8,330 bases of DNA, taken from contig JAPSFM010000164.1 of the NCBI GenBank assembly GCA_035063885.1, positions 1 through 8,330 on the forward strand. The letters are read 5' to 3'. Within the stretch, counting starts at the first letter, position 1. The number at the start of each line of letters is the position of its first letter. The position numbers and the translations under genes are program-made. The notes below the pieces were generated by a model. It searched no databases. It saw nothing but the letters and a program-made list of their open reading frames with translations, and was not told where the DNA came from. Positions 7,134 through 8,330 of this stretch are shown piece by piece. Origin of the DNA: CAADGY01 sp900696665 (GTDB lineage: Bacteria > Acidobacteriota > Terriglobia > Bryobacterales > Bryobacteraceae).

Positions 7134-7713
7134 GCAGTTGTACGGCCCGGATAACTACTACGCAACCAGGGAGTTCAAGCTGGGCGACGCCAACGTGACG
7201 CTGCTGCGGACCGTAAACGGCAAGTTGTACACGCTGCATCACGACACGCACACGCCGCACCCGCGGGAATTCCAGCGCCTCCAGGGTACCAAGGGGGTAC
7301 TCTTCTCCCTGGGGCAGGGTATGGGCTACTTCATGCATCTCGAGGGGATGGCCGGCGACCATTGGGAGCGAATCGCCATCGATCATTGGGCGCCGCTGGA
7401 CAGGTCTTTCGAGCAGTACCGGCACCCACTCGAGAAGGCCTATGCTCCCGAACCAAGGCAAGCCCTCCGCGGCTACGGCGGAGGGGCCAGGTTCGCTCCG
7501 TTGTTCTGGCATCGCCTGGTGGCTGCGCTTGCGGAGAAACGGGTCACGGACTTCGATGTGTACGACTCGGTGACATCCAGCGCCATTATCCCGTTGACGG
7601 AGATATCTGTGGCGCGGAAGGACGAACCGATCGACTTCCCCGATTTTACTAGAGGCAAGTGGAAGACTCGCCCGCGGATTGAAGAGGCTTTTCGGAAGAA
7701 CCATAAGGGATAG
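7111..7713 (+). CDS. GH109-like Gfo/Idh/MocA oxidoreductase, C-terminal part of the frameshifted gene
   Basis: This 200-residue frame carries the rest of the C-terminal alpha/beta substrate domain of the gene begun at 6336: RYAEQLYG, LGDANVTLLRTVNGK, HHDTHTPHPREF, QGTKGVLF, and the family ending DFPDFTRGKWKTRP. It overlaps the N-terminal frame by 23 bases. It has three consecutive ATG codons (7111, 7114, 7117) but no clear ribosome binding site, so translation would need coupled re-initiation at the upstream TGA (7131). It contains no cofactor-binding domain and is unlikely to work alone. Where GH109 enzymes usually have Gly-His-Gly-Gly, this protein reads GYGGGA (7474-7491), another departure from the classical active-site surroundings. 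No other stop or frameshift occurs, so the break is recent, or a sequencing or assembly error. Confidence 0.8.
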   Translation: MMMNRYAEQLYGPDNYYATREFKLGDANVTLLRTVNGKLYTLHHDTHTPHPREFQRLQGTKGVLFSLGQGMGYFMHLEGMAGDHWERIAIDHWAPLDRSFEQYRHPLEKAYAPEPRQALRGYGGGARFAPLFWHRLVAALAEKRVTDFDVYDSVTSSAIIPLTEISVARKDEPIDFPDFTRGKWKTRPRIEEAFRKNHKG

Positions 7714-7725
7714 TGAAAAACGCAG

Positions 7726-8169
7726 ATGCCGTGGACACAAGTTTCGAACAATAAAGTTATACGACTTGGTTTTATTGAAGGACGGCACTGCCCGCTGGCT
7801 CAGTACGGCTACTCACGCGACGAGCGGCGCGGGAATCCGCAGATCGTCTTCGGGCTGCCGTCGGACGCGGAAGGCTGTCCGGTGGCGGTGGAGGTTTTTG
7901 AAGGCAACACCGCCGACCCCAACACGGTGGCCCAACAGGTGGACAAACTGCGGCAGCGGTTCCAACTGGAGCGCATCGTGCTGATCGGGGACCGGGGCAT
8001 GCTGACCCAGAGTCGGATCGACCAGGATCTGCGCCCCTACCAGGGGCCGGAGTGGGTGACCGCGTTGCGGGCGCCGCAGATCCAAGCGCTGGCCCGGCAG
8101 GGCACCATCCAGATGTCGCTGTTTGATGAGCAGGATCTGGCCGAAATCAGTCCTCCTAACCCGGCATAG
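7726..8169 (+). pseudogene. IS1634-like transposase fragment
   Basis: The open frame codes 147 residues. From about residue 16 they match the internal part of IS1634-type (IS4-superfamily) DDE transposases: EGRHCPLAQYGYSRD, PQIVFGL, EGCPVAVEVFEGNTADP, RIVLIGDRGM, WVTALRAPQIQAL and SLFDEQDLAEI. The second catalytic Asp is kept (Asp89 in GDRGM). The first Asp, normally just before the Y-x-E-G-R stretch, is gone, and everything after LAEI, including the catalytic Glu region, is missing. Full-length members are roughly 450-600 residues, so this is a decayed core with similarity at about 7771-8151. The left junction lies in an AT-rich stretch (7744-7776) soon after the GH109-like gene stop. The right side ends in SPPNPA and a TAG. 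The ATG at 7726 is only the first in-frame start and is probably not a functional one. No terminal inverted repeats are visible. Not functional. Confidence 0.85.
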
Positions 8170-8330
8170 CCGGAACCAAACAGGTGGGAGTATGATGCCT
8201 GCGTTGGCGTCGAACTACTGACGGAACGGCACAAGGATCAGATTGCGGGAGTGCTGGGTTGTTGGGACCGGATGCTGGTATTCGGCACACTGCCGAAGAT
8301 CTGCTACGCCGAGGGGATGACGTCGCTCCT
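8170..8330 (+). CDS. Unrecognised protein, N-terminal fragment cut by window edge
   Basis: Directly after the transposase stop, the same frame is open to the window end. From about 8212 it reads ELLTERHKDQIAG, VLGCWDRMLVFGTLPKIC and YAEGMTSLL, a coherent protein-like sequence. I have the impression that similar N-termini (hydrophobic DRxxxxGTLP core) occur in a widespread multicopy family of uncertain function, but I cannot name it. There is no ATG, GTG or TTG between the stop at 8167 and 8212, so the start is either absent, a rare codon such as CTG 8218, or lost by rearrangement. ATG codons at 8192 and 8195 are in another frame, which closes at 8219-8221. The 3' end lies beyond the window. 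Confidence 0.4.

Noticed and set aside
6495..7788. Two minus-strand frames (187 and 245 codons) under the GH109-like gene
   Set aside because: They are antisense to conserved family motifs in both halves of the oxidoreductase and have no recognisable content.

Overview
The window looks like chromosomal DNA of a GC-rich Acidobacteriota bacterium, probably of the Solibacter/Bryobacter type. This is inferred from three things. There is a very long Oar-like outer-membrane receptor with an N-terminal carboxypeptidase-regulatory domain. There is a Tat-exported Gfo/Idh/MocA (GH109-like) protein. And there is an ECF sigma factor followed by a large membrane-anchored zinc-finger protein. No rRNA or other taxonomic marker is present, so the assignment rests on family recognition from memory.

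Layout. From about 2364 leftwards to the window edge lies a minus-strand pair: an ECF-type sigma factor (1801-2364, GTG start preferred) overlapping by 32 bases the start of a large putative anti-sigma factor (1832 down to base 1, running off the left edge). The second gene is easy to miss because it has no stop codon inside the window. Its frame is open for 610 codons and starts with a zinc-finger module (C8, H32, C36, C39) followed by a single membrane segment. A 285-base divergent intergenic region separates the sigma factor from a plus-strand gene for a 1141-residue TonB-dependent-receptor-like outer-membrane protein (2650-6075), followed by a GC-rich hairpin. After a 260-base gap comes a GH109-like Gfo/Idh/MocA gene (6336-7713) with a Tat signal. 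It is broken into two overlapping frames by what looks like a 10-base tandem duplication at 7104-7122. The right end (about 7726-8330) is mobile-element debris: an internal piece of an IS1634-like transposase that has lost its first catalytic Asp and its catalytic Glu region, then the beginning of an unrecognised open frame running off the right edge.

How the parts may work together (inference). The sigma/anti-sigma pair is divergent from the receptor gene and is a plausible regulator of it. However, the receptor lacks the N-terminal signalling (STN) domain of FecA-type transducers, and the anti-sigma protein shows no obvious FecR-like sequence, so classical surface signalling is not supported. 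The receptor may import an oligosaccharide or similar ligand, and the GH109-like protein could process sugars in the periplasm, but nothing in the window proves this link. I did not find a CRISPR array, tRNA, rRNA or complete mobile element. The most unusual items are the large hidden anti-sigma frame and the clean duplication that splits the GH109-like gene.
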